Shown: one piece after another, positions 44,575-53,611 of the stretch
Layout of the letters: every line of letters starts with the position of its first letter
How positions within the stretch are numbered: position 1 is the first letter of the stretch
Source of the DNA: Paenibacillus curdlanolyticus YK9
GTDB lineage: Bacteria; Bacillota; Bacilli; Paenibacillales; Paenibacillaceae
DNA: 64,000 nt
Assembly: GCF_000179615.1 (NCBI RefSeq)
Contig: NZ_AEDD01000009.1
Location: 223,392 to 287,391 of the forward strand
Reading direction: 5' to 3'
Program-made: the position numbers and the translations under genes
Notes under the pieces: generated by a model
Told to the model about the DNA's origin: nothing
What the model saw: the letters and a program-made list of their open reading frames with translations, nothing else
The model's database searches: none

Positions 44575-45069
44575 ATGGAACAACCAATCGATCATTTTCA
44601 CAGACATATCGGTGTGTATGGAATCTGTATTTCTAATGAACAACTACTCGTTATTCGAAAAACGCTGGGCCCCTATACTGGAAAATTTGATCTGCCAGGA
44701 GGACGAATGGAGCCATTTGAATCTCTGGAAATAGCCATTAAGCGTGAGTTTCAAGAGGAAACGGGCTATGAACTGCTTAGACTGGCGCCTATTGGCGTCT
44801 GTGATTTCTTTGTTACGTGGACGCTTCGAAATAAAGAAGATGAACTTGTGCACCATATTGCAATTCTATATGAAACGAACGTAGATTCTAACATGCCTAT
44901 CGCTTCGATTGCCTCTTTCGAGGGTCAAGACTCCTGTGAGGCTGTTTGGATGCCGCTAAATGATCTCACTGCAATCCAATCATCACCGCTGGTATTGCAA
45001 GCTATTGAATGGCATCGCTCCCGAAATCTTCCTGATAAGACGAAATCATTTGATTTTAGAACCCCATAA
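44575..45069 (+). CDS. Nudix hydrolase
   Basis: 164 residues with a complete Nudix box: GGRMEPFESLEIAIKREF followed by QEETGYE (about 42-66), which fits GX5EX7REUXEEXGU and binds the catalytic Mg2+. Substrate would be a nucleoside diphosphate derivative. AAGGAG lies 7 bases before ATG. The gene is visibly more AT-rich than its neighbours and its last 145 bases overlap the 3' end of the opposite-strand amidohydrolase, suggesting a later arrival at this position. Confidence 0.9.
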   Translation: MEQPIDHFHRHIGVYGICISNEQLLVIRKTLGPYTGKFDLPGGRMEPFESLEIAIKREFQEETGYELLRLAPIGVCDFFVTWTLRNKEDELVHHIAILYETNVDSNMPIASIASFEGQDSCEAVWMPLNDLTAIQSSPLVLQAIEWHRSRNLPDKTKSFDFRTP

Positions 45070-45884
45070 AACCGAGCACAATTCCCGCCCAACACAAGCG
45101 CTTGCTCCTCAAGCGAAAACCGCTTCACATAGTTCAACACGATGTTCATCGTCCGCTCATAGCTGCCGCTCAGCGTACAAACCGGCCAATCCGAGCCAAT
45201 CATCACGCGCCCCGTACCAAAACAAGCGAACACGGCATCCAAATAGTCCGTGAAATCCTCTTCGTCCCATTGCGCCCACGTCGTCTCCGTCACCATGCCG
45301 GACACTTTGCAATACACGTTGGGATGGGCAGCGAGCGCAGCCAGATCATGCCGCCACGGCTCGAACTGTCGGTTCGCGATATCCGGCTTCGCGATATGAT
45401 CGAGTACGAAGAGCTGGTTCGGGAATTTCATAACCAATTCAACCGCATAAGGCAAATGCTTCGGGAACAGCAGCAGATCGTACGCGAGACCGAACGGCTG
45501 AAGCGCAGCAATGCCCCTCTGAAAATCTTCCCTCAACAAAAATGCATCATCCGGTTCGTCCTGCACGATGTGACGTATGCCCTTCAGCAGCGGATTAGCC
45601 GCATATGCACCCAACCGGTCAACAATGTCGGGCGCACATAAGTCCACCCAGCCTACAACGCCTTTAATGATCGGATGCTGGTCGGCAAGCGCGAGCAGCC
45701 ACTCCGTTTCCTGCAAGGTTTGCCTCGCTTGCACGCATATCGAACCGTCGAAACCGATGCGATCCAGCAGCGGCTTCAGATGCTTTGGCAGAAAATCTGA
45801 TTTGATGCATGCATGCTGCTCGGACATCCAGCCATATTCGTGCTCATCATAGCTCCAAAAATGCAGATGCGAATCGATTTTCAC
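44925..45884 (-). CDS. Amidohydrolase (L-fuconolactonase-like) with read-through C-terminus
   Basis: 319 residues, metal-dependent hydrolase fold of the amidohydrolase-2 family (COG3618): MKIDSHLHFWSYDEHEYGWM at the N-terminus, FVLDHIAKP, VYCKVSGMVTE, RVMIGSDWPVC with the catalytic Asp, and EEQALVLGGNCARFYGV. Family members end shortly after that NCARFYG motif (about 275-280 residues). Here the frame runs on for about 45 residues antisense to the Nudix gene, so the native stop was probably lost when the Nudix gene was joined. GTG start at 45884 with GAGGAGG 7 bases upstream. Probable lactonase in sugar catabolism. Confidence 0.85.
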   Translation of the reverse strand: MKIDSHLHFWSYDEHEYGWMSEQHACIKSDFLPKHLKPLLDRIGFDGSICVQARQTLQETEWLLALADQHPIIKGVVGWVDLCAPDIVDRLGAYAANPLLKGIRHIVQDEPDDAFLLREDFQRGIAALQPFGLAYDLLLFPKHLPYAVELVMKFPNQLFVLDHIAKPDIANRQFEPWRHDLAALAAHPNVYCKVSGMVTETTWAQWDEEDFTDYLDAVFACFGTGRVMIGSDWPVCTLSGSYERTMNIVLNYVKRFSLEEQALVLGGNCARFYGVLKSNDFVLSGRFRERCHSIACNTSGDDWIAVRSFSGIQTASQES

Positions 45885-45913
45885 AGCATTGCCTCCTCAT
45901 GCGCTATGTTTAA

Positions 45914-45955
45914 CCAAAAAAGCAGCACATCTTAATCAAAAGACGTGCTGCTTTT
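45914..45955 (-). terminator. Terminator of the CAP/SLH gene
   Basis: AGCAGCACATCTT and AAGACGTGCTGCT stem (one mismatch), followed on the minus strand by TTTTTT. Confidence 0.85.
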
Positions 45956-45987
45956 CCTTTCGTTACGAAACACTTCGATATTGTTGC

Positions 45988-48033
45988 CTATTTGAACTTC
46001 GCTAGATACATCGTGTTTTCCTCAATCTCAAGGGCATAATACGCTTCGTTCTCTATGTTCACATAGATCGACAACTTGCTCTGCTGATAAGGCCCCGGGA
46101 GCGTCACGCGGAACTCTCCCTTGCTGTCCAGTACGATCGATTGCTCCTCCAGCGCCTTGCCATCTGCTTGTACGAGCAGCCGCACAGCTTCGCCGGCATG
46201 CTTCACAAACTTTCCTTCAACCGTAAGCTTCCGGTCAGCGCTATAGCCTGCGAACACTGAATAATCGTCCAGCTTATCCGGCTTGACGTACAACGTACGC
46301 GACGGCAATTTCGGCAACGTCTTCCCGGAAGTGATCGCCGTAGGACGTCCTCGCATTTCCTTCAGTTTAGGCGCAAGATATTGCAGCATCTTCGCGGTTT
46401 CCGCTCGCGTTAAAGCCGTATTAGCTTGAAACCCTTCCACCGAACGCTCGGTAACGCCTCTAGCATAATCCATCGCAATGACGTACCAAATCGCGTTCGT
46501 ACTGATGTAATTCACGCCGTCGGCTGCCGCTATAATTTCCGCAGCCTTCAGCCGCGTTATTTTGCCATCCTTCGCTTCCTTCTTCTTCAGGCCATCCAGC
46601 GGGAAGTTCCGTTCCGTGGCAATTCGATACGCGCCGTCCGCCCAATGCCCCTTCGCTGCGGGACTGTAAGCCTCATAATTCACCTTATACAACCGCAGAA
46701 ACATCGTCCAAAACTCGGCTTCCGTCACCGCAGCATCCGGCTTGAACAGGTTTTTCGCTGCACCCGTCATTACACCCTCACGCATGGCCCATTCTATCGA
46801 CGATTTAGCGGGATGGTTCGCGATGTCCGTCATCGTGGATGGATTAGCTGCCGGATACGCCTTGGTCTTCAGCTTCGCCAGCACCTTCACCTTCACAGGC
46901 AGCTTGATGGAGCCGGATTTTGCCGAAACTGTGTACGTTCCCGCTTTGATCCCTTTCACCATGCCATCGGCGGAAACGGTTAGCCCCGTTACAGGCGTTA
47001 CCGAATACGTCACATTCGTCAAATCGTCGTAAGAGTCGTCATCATACCGATTGATAATCGAAAGCGGCTGTACGCCTCCTTCGTTCACGACGACCTCCGC
47101 ATATTTGGACTGGAGAGCAATAAGCTTATGGCCTACGCCTGTTTTGAACGACCATGTTTTGTTCAGCTTCTCATCCGAACCCTCTAGCTGATAGGTCAAA
47201 GAAACCTTATACGCCTGGTACCCTTGCAGTACGTTTTTAGGATAGAGATACAGCGTTTCATCATCATAATCCTCGGCGTAAAATGGTACATTTTTGCCTT
47301 TCTCGTCGGTAATTACCGCGTTATACCATACCCGCTTGGCCGGCGTCGTCGCCGAAATAATCGTGCCGGAATACTTCACGCCAAACTTCGTTAGCGGATT
47401 CGGAATCTCATTGCCGTAGAAGCCAATGATCGCATTCGTCATTCCGTCATACGGATATACCGCGATTCCATCCCGCATCGGCTTGTTCAGATAAGGACCC
47501 GCTACGTTAACAACAGCGGTGCCCTCCTCAAGGCCAATGCCGATTTCGACAATAGCAGGATCGAGAATAATCGTCCGATGGTATGCAGTGCTATCCAGCC
47601 AAGCTTTCATCGCATCGGTGCTCGTTCCCTGGCCAAAATGCATCACCTCGCCGATCCAAGCGCCCTGATAGGACGCTACCCATCCCGAGGCTTTCAAGCG
47701 ATCGGGAGCGGACTCTCCCATAAAGCCGGGCAGTCCCTTCTGCTCCTTGTGCGCCTTCAAGGACACTTCCTCGTTGCTAAGGTTCGTATTGTAGTAGTGG
47801 GCATGCAGCTTCGCGGCCTTCGTAATGTTGGCGTTCAGCTGCACCGTTTGAAGCCCCAGCTTGGACCGAACCTGATTCAAATAGTTCAAAGCATCCAATT
47901 GATCCTTCGTGTAGCCATCTGCTATTGTTTGCTCAGTTGCATGAGCCACGGATTGTTGCGACGTCGTTCCTTGATACCCTATGAAAGCTGCGAATAGAGA
48001 TAAGATGATGACCCAGCGTATGATTCGATTCAT
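45988..48033 (-). CDS. CAP-domain surface protein with SLH domains
   Basis: 681 residues. Signal peptide about 1-32; CAP/SCP domain about 38-190 (ALNYLNQVRSKLGLQTVQLN, WLDSTAYHRTIILDP, EIGIGLEEGTAVV); an Ig-like Big_2 region about 300-390 (VTGLTVSADGMVKGIKAGTY); SLH repeats about 395-580 (HPAKSSIEWAMREGVMTGAA, FKPDAAVTEAEFWTMFLRLY, GFQANTALTRAETAKMLQYL); and a C-terminal beta-rich tail. SLH domains bind pyruvylated cell-wall polymers, so the protein is held on the cell surface. CAP function in bacteria is mostly unknown. Confidence 0.9.
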   Translation of the reverse strand: MNRIIRWVIILSLFAAFIGYQGTTSQQSVAHATEQTIADGYTKDQLDALNYLNQVRSKLGLQTVQLNANITKAAKLHAHYYNTNLSNEEVSLKAHKEQKGLPGFMGESAPDRLKASGWVASYQGAWIGEVMHFGQGTSTDAMKAWLDSTAYHRTIILDPAIVEIGIGLEEGTAVVNVAGPYLNKPMRDGIAVYPYDGMTNAIIGFYGNEIPNPLTKFGVKYSGTIISATTPAKRVWYNAVITDEKGKNVPFYAEDYDDETLYLYPKNVLQGYQAYKVSLTYQLEGSDEKLNKTWSFKTGVGHKLIALQSKYAEVVVNEGGVQPLSIINRYDDDSYDDLTNVTYSVTPVTGLTVSADGMVKGIKAGTYTVSAKSGSIKLPVKVKVLAKLKTKAYPAANPSTMTDIANHPAKSSIEWAMREGVMTGAAKNLFKPDAAVTEAEFWTMFLRLYKVNYEAYSPAAKGHWADGAYRIATERNFPLDGLKKKEAKDGKITRLKAAEIIAAADGVNYISTNAIWYVIAMDYARGVTERSVEGFQANTALTRAETAKMLQYLAPKLKEMRGRPTAITSGKTLPKLPSRTLYVKPDKLDDYSVFAGYSADRKLTVEGKFVKHAGEAVRLLVQADGKALEEQSIVLDSKGEFRVTLPGPYQQSKLSIYVNIENEAYYALEIEENTMYLAKFK

Positions 48034-48162
48034 GCTGCCACTGCTCCCCTTTTCATGAAACTCTGATAAAAGGGGGTATTCGACAAATGTCAGCTTTTTC
48101 CTTCAATATTCGTTAGATAAGGTCTTGTTTACCTCTTATCTTGATGACAAACCTCTTGCTGG

Positions 48163-49353
48163 CTACGACCACATACTCCTGCCCCAATGAGCCGCAGCGG
48201 TAAACCCGTCGCCGCCCGAGGCGCATGATAAAATTTCGGTGCCATAAATCGTTCCGTCTCGCTCCACGCCATGATGTACGCCTATCGCATAGGGCTTGCC
48301 CGACCAATATCCCCATAATGGCGACCCCGAAGCGCCGGATGCTTCGTCTGCATCGCTTTCCACTTGCGTCGTGTCATAGTCGTCGCCATTGACGTTAATG
48401 TTGTCGCCATCATCATCGTCCCGAACGGCGATGCCGGACTGGCGCGACATCGAGGTTAGGCTGCGGTCATAGGGATACCCTGCCATGTGCCAATATGCGC
48501 CATCCTCCCAGTCCGAATTGTAGCTGCGATAGCCAAAATACCCGGTTCGTTCGCCGATCGGATCATAAAGCTGACAAATCTGAATGTCGCTGCCCGAATC
48601 CGAATTCCACCAGTGCGTGGATCGGACATAGGTCACGAAACCGATTCCAAATACTGACCTGCCCGCCCAGCACGCGGGGACGACTTTGATCATCCAGCCG
48701 CTGCCCGATAGCGGTTGGACGTGTCCGCTTGTCATCAATGTGCTTTTCCCGATGAGGTAACCGGTCGCTTCACCGGACTGGCGCCAAGATGCGCCCGGTT
48801 CAGGCTGATAGCTAATATACAGCTTACACACTGCGGTGTATGGATATCGATCCGGATAGACGAATTGACGTGACTCGCCGTTGATGATCGTTGCGTGCGG
48901 GTCTGCCGACAGCAGCGTCTTCGCCCCTCGCGATGTTAGGCCAACGCGCTTTGCATCAATGGAGGGAACCGTTTTGGGGTGAATGCCTGTCGGAACCCCT
49001 TCTGGACAATGCGGTTCACCCAACGTTTCGAACCTGCGGTTCGTGCGTTCAAACCGATCAAGTCGCCGCCGCTCAGCAACCGCTAACCGCTCCGTCATCG
49101 TTCGCGTGCGCACCGGATTCGCTCGGCTCTCAAGCACAGGAAGACCGAAATTGATCGCGCTCGGCGACTTCAGCACATAAGCGTTTGGCATCAGCTTTGA
49201 ACGCTCAAGCTCGATGCCGGTGCCGCGCTCCGTCCAACAAGCCATCGAGGACTCGGTAACCTCCCCCCAAGGCCGCGTATCCTTTTCATACACCTTGTCG
49301 TCTATCTCTAGCAACTCGGACAGTGACTGCGGGAAATCGGTTTTTTTGGACAT
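48163..49353 (-). CDS. Trypsin-like (V8/glutamyl endopeptidase-type) serine protease
   Basis: 396 residues. The catalytic triad can be placed: His in STLMTSGHV, Asp in SGSDIQICQL and Ser in GASGSPLWGY, the order of S1-fold proteases. About 165 residues precede the protease domain and contain Arg-rich RTMTERLAVAERRRLDRFER, possibly a propeptide. There is no recognisable signal peptide at the N-terminus (MSKKTDFPQSLSELLEIDDK), odd for this family. AGGAGCG lies before ATG. Monocistronic. Confidence 0.85.
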   Translation of the reverse strand: MSKKTDFPQSLSELLEIDDKVYEKDTRPWGEVTESSMACWTERGTGIELERSKLMPNAYVLKSPSAINFGLPVLESRANPVRTRTMTERLAVAERRRLDRFERTNRRFETLGEPHCPEGVPTGIHPKTVPSIDAKRVGLTSRGAKTLLSADPHATIINGESRQFVYPDRYPYTAVCKLYISYQPEPGASWRQSGEATGYLIGKSTLMTSGHVQPLSGSGWMIKVVPACWAGRSVFGIGFVTYVRSTHWWNSDSGSDIQICQLYDPIGERTGYFGYRSYNSDWEDGAYWHMAGYPYDRSLTSMSRQSGIAVRDDDDGDNINVNGDDYDTTQVESDADEASGASGSPLWGYWSGKPYAIGVHHGVERDGTIYGTEILSCASGGDGFTAAAHWGRSMWS

Positions 49354-49550
49354 GGTAACGCTCCTTTTTTATTTTAGTGATTTATCCCCCAGTTGAGATT
49401 GCTCGTGTAATTGTACATGGAGGAGTCGGCTTCACTCCCTATCTCGTTATGGTTTACTATAAGTCTTTGGGATTTAGAAGACTGTCGAACTGTGCATAAG
49501 GTTTTCTAAATTGCTAGTTATAAGTGCACTATGTCTGACTATAGTGCTTC

Positions 49551-49594
49551 AAAAAGACAAAACCCCTCCAATAAGTACCGGAAGGGTTTTGTCC
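49551..49594. terminator. Bidirectional terminator at left edge of AT-rich island
   Basis: GACAAAACCCCTCC and GGAAGGGTTTTGTC form a 13-bp stem with A-run and T-run. A second small hairpin GCACTAT/ATAGTGC lies at 49526-49547. The interval 49354-49666 holds no gene; base composition changes abruptly to AT-rich at about 49600. Confidence 0.8.
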
Positions 49595-49666
49595 TGTTAT
49601 TAGCTGAATTTATATTATCTCTACAACATTATTACACATGATCTATCTCATTTATTAGAGATTCAT

Positions 49667-50476
49667 CTACCTACTTTCCCTTACTTTGAAATCAAGAACT
49701 AATAATATAATTATACATAAAATCTGAATTACAAAAGCCAAATATAAATAGTTGGAATCAATAAGTAGTATTACATAAGGGCATACGATTACTACGAAAG
49801 TTCCAATCCAAAATCTAAGACCTGGATTTCTAAATTCACTCCACTTCTGCAATACTAAATTTATTAAGCTAATTAAAATTGTAAGTGAAAACAATATCGA
49901 AGCATAATCTGAGACAATACAGTATTTTTCCCAATTACTTTTTGCATCATGAAATATAATAAAATTTGACACACCAACAATTATTACTATTAGAATAAAG
50001 ATCAATGGAAGTACCGGCTTAAGTAATCTATAGAATATCGAAAATAATTTTTCAAATTCCAGTTGATTCTCTCCAATGGTCTCATATTTATTTAGTATTT
50101 GTTTAATAATTCCCTTTAACGAATTTAAAGTGTATATGGATCGATTTGCATAATACATTTCAATCTTCATTTTAGTTCTATAATCTAGGTATGGATAACA
50201 TTCTCCTATTTTTTCAATCAACTTTTCTTGCTCAGCCTGCTCTTGCGTGCTATTCATGTAAATTACAATCGAAGCGTAAAATTGAGATAGAATCTCTACT
50301 TTTTTTTGAATTATAGATTCTTTTTGTTTCTGTTCTTCTAAGTGCATACTTAAAAAAGTCTTATACAAAAAAGCACATAGCCCAATAACCAAAGTAATAT
50401 AAAACTTACTAATCGAATCAAACTTTATATAGAGATTATATACATCAACAAAATAGTCCATCTTATAATTCTCCAA
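49667..50476 (-). CDS. Membrane protein of unknown function in AT-rich island
   Basis: 269 residues, not recognised. One membrane helix near 25-42, then a charged helical stretch (about 43-145, EEQKQKESIIQKKVEILSQF), then four helices in about 150-265 (LPLIFILIVIIVGVSNFII and others). Codon use is strongly A/T-ending, unlike the flanking chromosome but like the divergent two-gene operon next to it. An inner-membrane protein with a cytosolic coiled segment could be an effector or a sensor of the island; unproven. Upstream AT-rich spacer 50477-50834 is shared with the divergent operon. Confidence 0.7.
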   Translation of the reverse strand: MENYKMDYFVDVYNLYIKFDSISKFYITLVIGLCAFLYKTFLSMHLEEQKQKESIIQKKVEILSQFYASIVIYMNSTQEQAEQEKLIEKIGECYPYLDYRTKMKIEMYYANRSIYTLNSLKGIIKQILNKYETIGENQLEFEKLFSIFYRLLKPVLPLIFILIVIIVGVSNFIIFHDAKSNWEKYCIVSDYASILFSLTILISLINLVLQKWSEFRNPGLRFWIGTFVVIVCPYVILLIDSNYLYLAFVIQILCIIILLVLDFKVRESR

Positions 50477-50834
50477 TTATGGTTCAAATTTTTCGACAAT
50501 TCCATAATAAATTTCTTTCTTCCATTCTCAAAAATAAATCCATTCGCTTTAAAAGCACAAAGTTCTCATGAATTCATCTCACAATTATTATTTTTCGTTA
50601 TTATCCTATTGATTCTATTATAACATATATTTAACTATTAAGTAGAAACTCAATAATGTATCTATTTTTAATTGACCACCAAATAAAAACCATGACTCCT
50701 AATATATCTATATATACCCCATATATCATATATATACAACTTCTATATTTTCGGTGCAATTCAGGTGGAAACAATGTTAATATGAGGGATAAAAGTAACC
50801 AATTTAGCGAAAGTTTAATTGGAAAGGAGTTTAG
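50477..50834. promoter_or_regulatory. AT-rich divergent intergenic region of the island
   Basis: About 360 bases with very low G+C between the two divergent island genes. No gene or palindrome stands out. AAAGGAG at 50824-50829 is the ribosome binding site of the plus-strand operon. Confidence 0.5.
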
Positions 50835-50840
50835 TTGGTA

Positions 50841-51866
50841 ATGGCATATACAGTAACTTCTTCAGAGAGACTACGACCGTCAGGCGCTGAATATGAAACC
50901 AAAGCATTGCTATATTTAATGAATTTCAGAAACGACAGTAATGATATATATTTTTTTGTTGTTGATTTTTTTAATGACTTAACTGGAATGGATAAGATGG
51001 GGACAAAACTGTGGGATATGCAATCCAAGGGCGCTAAAACTACATCCCCAAAAGCTATTGGTAAAGAACTTGTTACACTGTTTAAAAATTTTCGAAGTGA
51101 GATGAAATTTAGTTATTTCCTTCTTTTTATGGGCGGTGTTTCAAACACAGTCCGATTAAATAATACTATTAACATTTTTGATATTAGCAATATTAAACCA
51201 GAAGCAATTAATAAAATTAAAGAAGGACTTCTAGAGGAATCTAAAGAGAAAACGTACATTGATCATCATTCAATTACTGATGAAGAAATCAATACATTCC
51301 TAGGGAAAGTTCAATTTATTATCGATGATAAGAAACCGAGTGAATACGTCAAATCAATCGTTAACGTTCATCCTCGTATTATTCCAAACGAAGATACACT
51401 AAATGCAATCTTTAATGAAATAAGAGATCAACAGTCAAGTAAAAAAAATATTGGTGTTGTTGAAAACATTACTATTGAGACCAGTTCTGAAGCCCTTGAT
51501 TTCTGTCACCATTTAACAAGTAGCGAAATAAAACTACTAGTGTTAGGGAGAATAATTAACAGAAACCCGTTCGATAAAGGTTTGCCTATTTCTTTTATGT
51601 CGACTTTGAATAGAGCTCCTGAAGAAAAAAGAAGATCAGTTCTAGAAGATTGCCAGATCGCTTTATCAAGAGCCCTTTTTAATAAAAACCGTGCCGATGA
51701 TTTTTGGTCCTTATTCGAAAACATATATTCAATTATTTCCTCAAACCCTCATGATAATCTCAATATGATACTAAGCAAACTAGACAATGAATTTGTTAAC
51801 AGAAGTGATTTTGATGCTATTTCTTTAAAATACTTTATTTCTATTGTGAAGGATGGAATACAATAA
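50841..51866 (+). CDS. Putative PD-(D/E)XK-type nuclease (DUF4297/Cap4-like) of a two-gene system
   Basis: 341 residues from the ATG at 50841 (TTG at 50835 is an alternative, also spaced from AAAGGAG). The N-terminus carries a nuclease-like pattern: Glu in GAEYETKALLYLM (E17/E19), Asp in FFNDLTG (D46) and Q-x-K in LWDMQSKGAK (Q61, K63), fitting the E-D-QxK variant of PD-(D/E)XK folds seen in Cap4/DUF4297 effector nucleases. The rest (about 100-341) is helical with no recognised family. Its stop overlaps the next ATG (TAATG), so it is made together with the ATPase. Assignment is by motif only. Confidence 0.6.
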   Translation: MAYTVTSSERLRPSGAEYETKALLYLMNFRNDSNDIYFFVVDFFNDLTGMDKMGTKLWDMQSKGAKTTSPKAIGKELVTLFKNFRSEMKFSYFLLFMGGVSNTVRLNNTINIFDISNIKPEAINKIKEGLLEESKEKTYIDHHSITDEEINTFLGKVQFIIDDKKPSEYVKSIVNVHPRIIPNEDTLNAIFNEIRDQQSSKKNIGVVENITIETSSEALDFCHHLTSSEIKLLVLGRIINRNPFDKGLPISFMSTLNRAPEEKRRSVLEDCQIALSRALFNKNRADDFWSLFENIYSIISSNPHDNLNMILSKLDNEFVNRSDFDAISLKYFISIVKDGIQ

Positions 51867-53473
51867 TGATTATTAAAAAAGTAGCAATCGGTAACTCTAG
51901 TGAAGCATACATTGAATCATCGTTCACAGAAGCATTGAATGTTATATCAAGCGATGAGAATAATCGAGGTAAAACTATACTAATTCAGAGCCTTTTGTTT
52001 TGTTTAGGCAATGTCCCTGCTTTTCCATCTACATTCAATTACTTGGATTATTATCACATCGTTATTTTTTCAGTTGAAGATGTACAATATAGTCTTTGTA
52101 GAAGAGCGAATTCATTTATCTTAAAAACCAATAATACTTTGATGGTTTTCGATAGTATATCTGAATTAAAAAGATATTGGACAAGAAATATATTCAAACT
52201 CCCTATAATCACTAAAAACGGTATTGAAAGGATTGTAGATCCAGAACTATATTATCAACTTAATTTTGTAGGTCAAGATAAGAAAGATACTTCTAATATA
52301 ACTAATAAAGGTTACTACAATAAGTTAGATTTTTATAACATGCTATTTTCCTTTGTTAATATTAATAATGTGACTGATACTGTTGAAAACTTTGATCTCG
52401 TTAAGAGAAAAATTAATGATCTAAAAGATGAAAGAAAAACGCTACTTAAACAGCATAAGATTTTAAAATCCACTAATACCGCTGCAACTTATTTAAGTAG
52501 TGTAAACGATAAATTGACTCTTAAATCAAAAATAGAAAAAATTGAAACCCTAACAGAACAAATTTTAGAATACAGTAAATTAAGGAGCAATGCTCTATCT
52601 AGAAAAAATAAATATGAACTTACAATTAAAGAATTAAAATCACTAAATAGAACAATAGACTCTGGGGAACTAAGATGCATGGAGTGCAATTCGACACATA
52701 TTAGTTACAATAATTCAGGAAAACATTCGTATAGCTTTGAAGTTTCAACACCTGAGATTCGTAATCAAATTCTAGAGTCAATTGCTGAAAAAATAAATGC
52801 TTATACTGAAGAAATCGAGATATTTACATATCAAATAAATAAGCGTCAAGAAGAGATTAATAATATTCTTGTGCAAGATAAAATTAGTTTAGAAGTATTA
52901 GTTGCCTATAAAGATGATATGTTTAATGCTACTGATGCTGAAAAACGTATAATTGTTATTGATGATGAAATAAAGAATTTAGAGAATGCTATTATTAATA
53001 ATAAAATTGATTCAGAAGACGTGATACAACAACAACAAGCTTTAATAAAAGAGATTACAGATACAATGAATACTACATATAATAAAATTGATCCTGCAGG
53101 AAATATTATTTTCGAATCTATCTTCACAAAAAACAATCAGATATTTTCAGGTAGTGAAGCTACAGTGTATCATTTAGTCAAGCTATACTCATTTGCGACA
53201 CTCTTGCATTACAACTTACCTATAATTGTAGATTCGTTTCGAGCTGAAGACTTATCAACAGAAAAAGAATCAATTGTATTAGAGCTTTTCTCGAGATTAA
53301 ATATTCAAATCATATTTACAACTACTCTTAAAACAGAAGAAGTAGGTAAATACGATAACATGAAAATATTAAATCATATTGATTATTCAAATCACACTCC
53401 AAGCAAAATGCTAAGTAATGCATATGTAAATGAATTTGAAAATCTAATTAACAATTTCTCAATAAAAATATAA
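51866..53473 (+). CDS. Coiled-coil SMC/Rad50-like P-loop ATPase of a two-gene system
   Basis: 535 residues. N-terminal ATPase half: variant Walker A DENNRGKT (30-37) lacking the usual first Gly, followed by ILIQSLLFCLGN as in SMC/RecF-like proteins. Two coiled-coil stretches (about 170-265 and 285-420) flank a CMEC motif at 271-274, the layout of a Rad50 zinc hook. Walker B is in LPIIVDSFRAED (D456, with Ser where Glu is usual), preceded by FSGSEATVYHLVKLYSFATL, a likely signature helix. At 535 residues it is much shorter than Rad50 or SMC. Similar small ATPases occur with nucleases in Lamassu-like and ABC-3C defence systems. Confidence 0.7.
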   Translation: MIIKKVAIGNSSEAYIESSFTEALNVISSDENNRGKTILIQSLLFCLGNVPAFPSTFNYLDYYHIVIFSVEDVQYSLCRRANSFILKTNNTLMVFDSISELKRYWTRNIFKLPIITKNGIERIVDPELYYQLNFVGQDKKDTSNITNKGYYNKLDFYNMLFSFVNINNVTDTVENFDLVKRKINDLKDERKTLLKQHKILKSTNTAATYLSSVNDKLTLKSKIEKIETLTEQILEYSKLRSNALSRKNKYELTIKELKSLNRTIDSGELRCMECNSTHISYNNSGKHSYSFEVSTPEIRNQILESIAEKINAYTEEIEIFTYQINKRQEEINNILVQDKISLEVLVAYKDDMFNATDAEKRIIVIDDEIKNLENAIINNKIDSEDVIQQQQALIKEITDTMNTTYNKIDPAGNIIFESIFTKNNQIFSGSEATVYHLVKLYSFATLLHYNLPIIVDSFRAEDLSTEKESIVLELFSRLNIQIIFTTTLKTEEVGKYDNMKILNHIDYSNHTPSKMLSNAYVNEFENLINNFSIKI

Positions 53474-53542
53474 AAATACAATGTTTGAAGAGTTAATTTA
53501 GACCAATAAAATAGAACGGATTTTAAGAATCTAAGATGTTTC

Positions 53543-53587
53543 ACAGTAAAAAAGCTCACCATTATGTATGGTGGGCTTTTTTACTGT
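53543..53587. terminator. Bidirectional terminator at right edge of the island
   Basis: A 20-bp stem (ACAGTAAAAAAGCTCACCAT and its complement with one G-T pair) with a 5-base loop. It ends the two-gene operon and can also end nrdJ on the other strand. Confidence 0.92.
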
Positions 53588-53611
53588 AATGATGTTATGA
53601 TCCGAGAAAAG

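Noticed and set aside
49667..53473. Full Lamassu, Gabija or Wadjet system
   Set aside because: Gabija needs an OLD-type nuclease-ATPase plus UvrD helicase, and Wadjet needs four genes. Lamassu is closest but the ATPase is short and no third protein is on the strand, so a named assignment is not justified.
49600..53590. Prophage or integrative element
   Set aside because: No integrase, transposase, direct repeats or phage structural genes seen; the AT-rich segment is better called a small genomic island.
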